Positions 41,697-41,825 of a stretch of DNA of 41,825 nt are shown here, one piece after another. Every line of letters begins with the position of its first letter. The first letter of the stretch is position 1. The notes under the pieces are model-generated. The model worked only from the letters and a program-made list of their open reading frames with translations. It made no database searches and was not told the DNA's origin. A program made the position numbers and the translations under genes. The stretch comes from Cnuella takakiae (GTDB lineage Bacteria; Bacteroidota; Bacteroidia; Chitinophagales; Chitinophagaceae), in contig NZ_MTFE01000010.1 of NCBI RefSeq assembly GCF_001953305.1, forward strand, positions 3,431,477-3,473,301. Reading direction: 5' to 3'.

Positions 41697-41825
41697 GGGA
41701 ATTAGGTTTGGGAGACCAGCTTTAGGATTCCGCATTTTAGATTTTGGAGGGTGCAGGCTGCTGTTTGCATGGGCAGTTCCAATCCCTGTATAAGGAGCAC
41801 CTACAAACAAAAAGAACCGCCCCCA

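Overview
This window reads as chromosomal DNA of a Bacteroidota bacterium, most likely a Chitinophagaceae-like member (inference). The signs are a type IX secretion (T9SS) C-terminal sorting domain, a DUF5686/CarboxypepD_reg outer-membrane protein, Bacteroidota-style fibre proteins with repeated GxVGIGT motifs, many SPII lipoproteins, near absence of Shine-Dalgarno sites, and promoter -7 elements matching TAnnTTTG. GC is moderate, near 50% by eye. I see no rRNA, tRNA, CRISPR array, transposase or phage structural gene.

Layout. 1-1050: 5' part of glnS (minus, runs off the left edge). 1351-7396: a three-gene plus-strand set for secreted or surface proteins. Two are large modular fibre-like proteins; the third carries a T9SS sorting domain and is coupled by a TAATG overlap. 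7637-10938: a DUF5686 outer-membrane protein and a VanZ-like membrane protein. 11149-11343: a small hydrophilic protein. 11393-15628: six minus-strand genes in a row (CvpA-CAP fusion, LLM flavin oxidoreductase, SPW membrane protein, DUF3606-like, sterol desaturase-like hydroxylase, small conserved protein). They look like a co-transcribed envelope or stress set. 15816-18080: two minus-strand lipoproteins (DUF4397, S41 protease). 18240-21121: small hydrophilic protein, endonuclease III, MscS channel, KGG stress protein. 21176-22093: GH16 lipoprotein. 22268-27658: AlkD-like repair protein, TSUP transporter, 3-hydroxybutyryl-CoA dehydrogenase, O-methyltransferase, and a HipA-like kinase/DUF3037 overlapping pair. 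28092-31886: GntP permease, nitrilase-family amidohydrolase, MFS exporter. 31972-32752: a frameshifted DUF4242 gene and a YkgJ-type cysteine-cluster protein. 32862-35522: valS. 35657-40448: a multi-PAS/GAF histidine kinase with two response regulators, one lacking a DNA-binding domain. 40573-41358: an esterase-like hydrolase. 41391-41684: clpS.

Most of the window is ordinary housekeeping and accessory content. The best candidates for under-described biology are the fibre/T9SS gene set, the HipA-like/DUF3037 module, the minus-strand stress-like run, and the sensor kinase with paired full-length and receiver-only regulators. All functional statements rest on motif recognition by eye; no database search was run.
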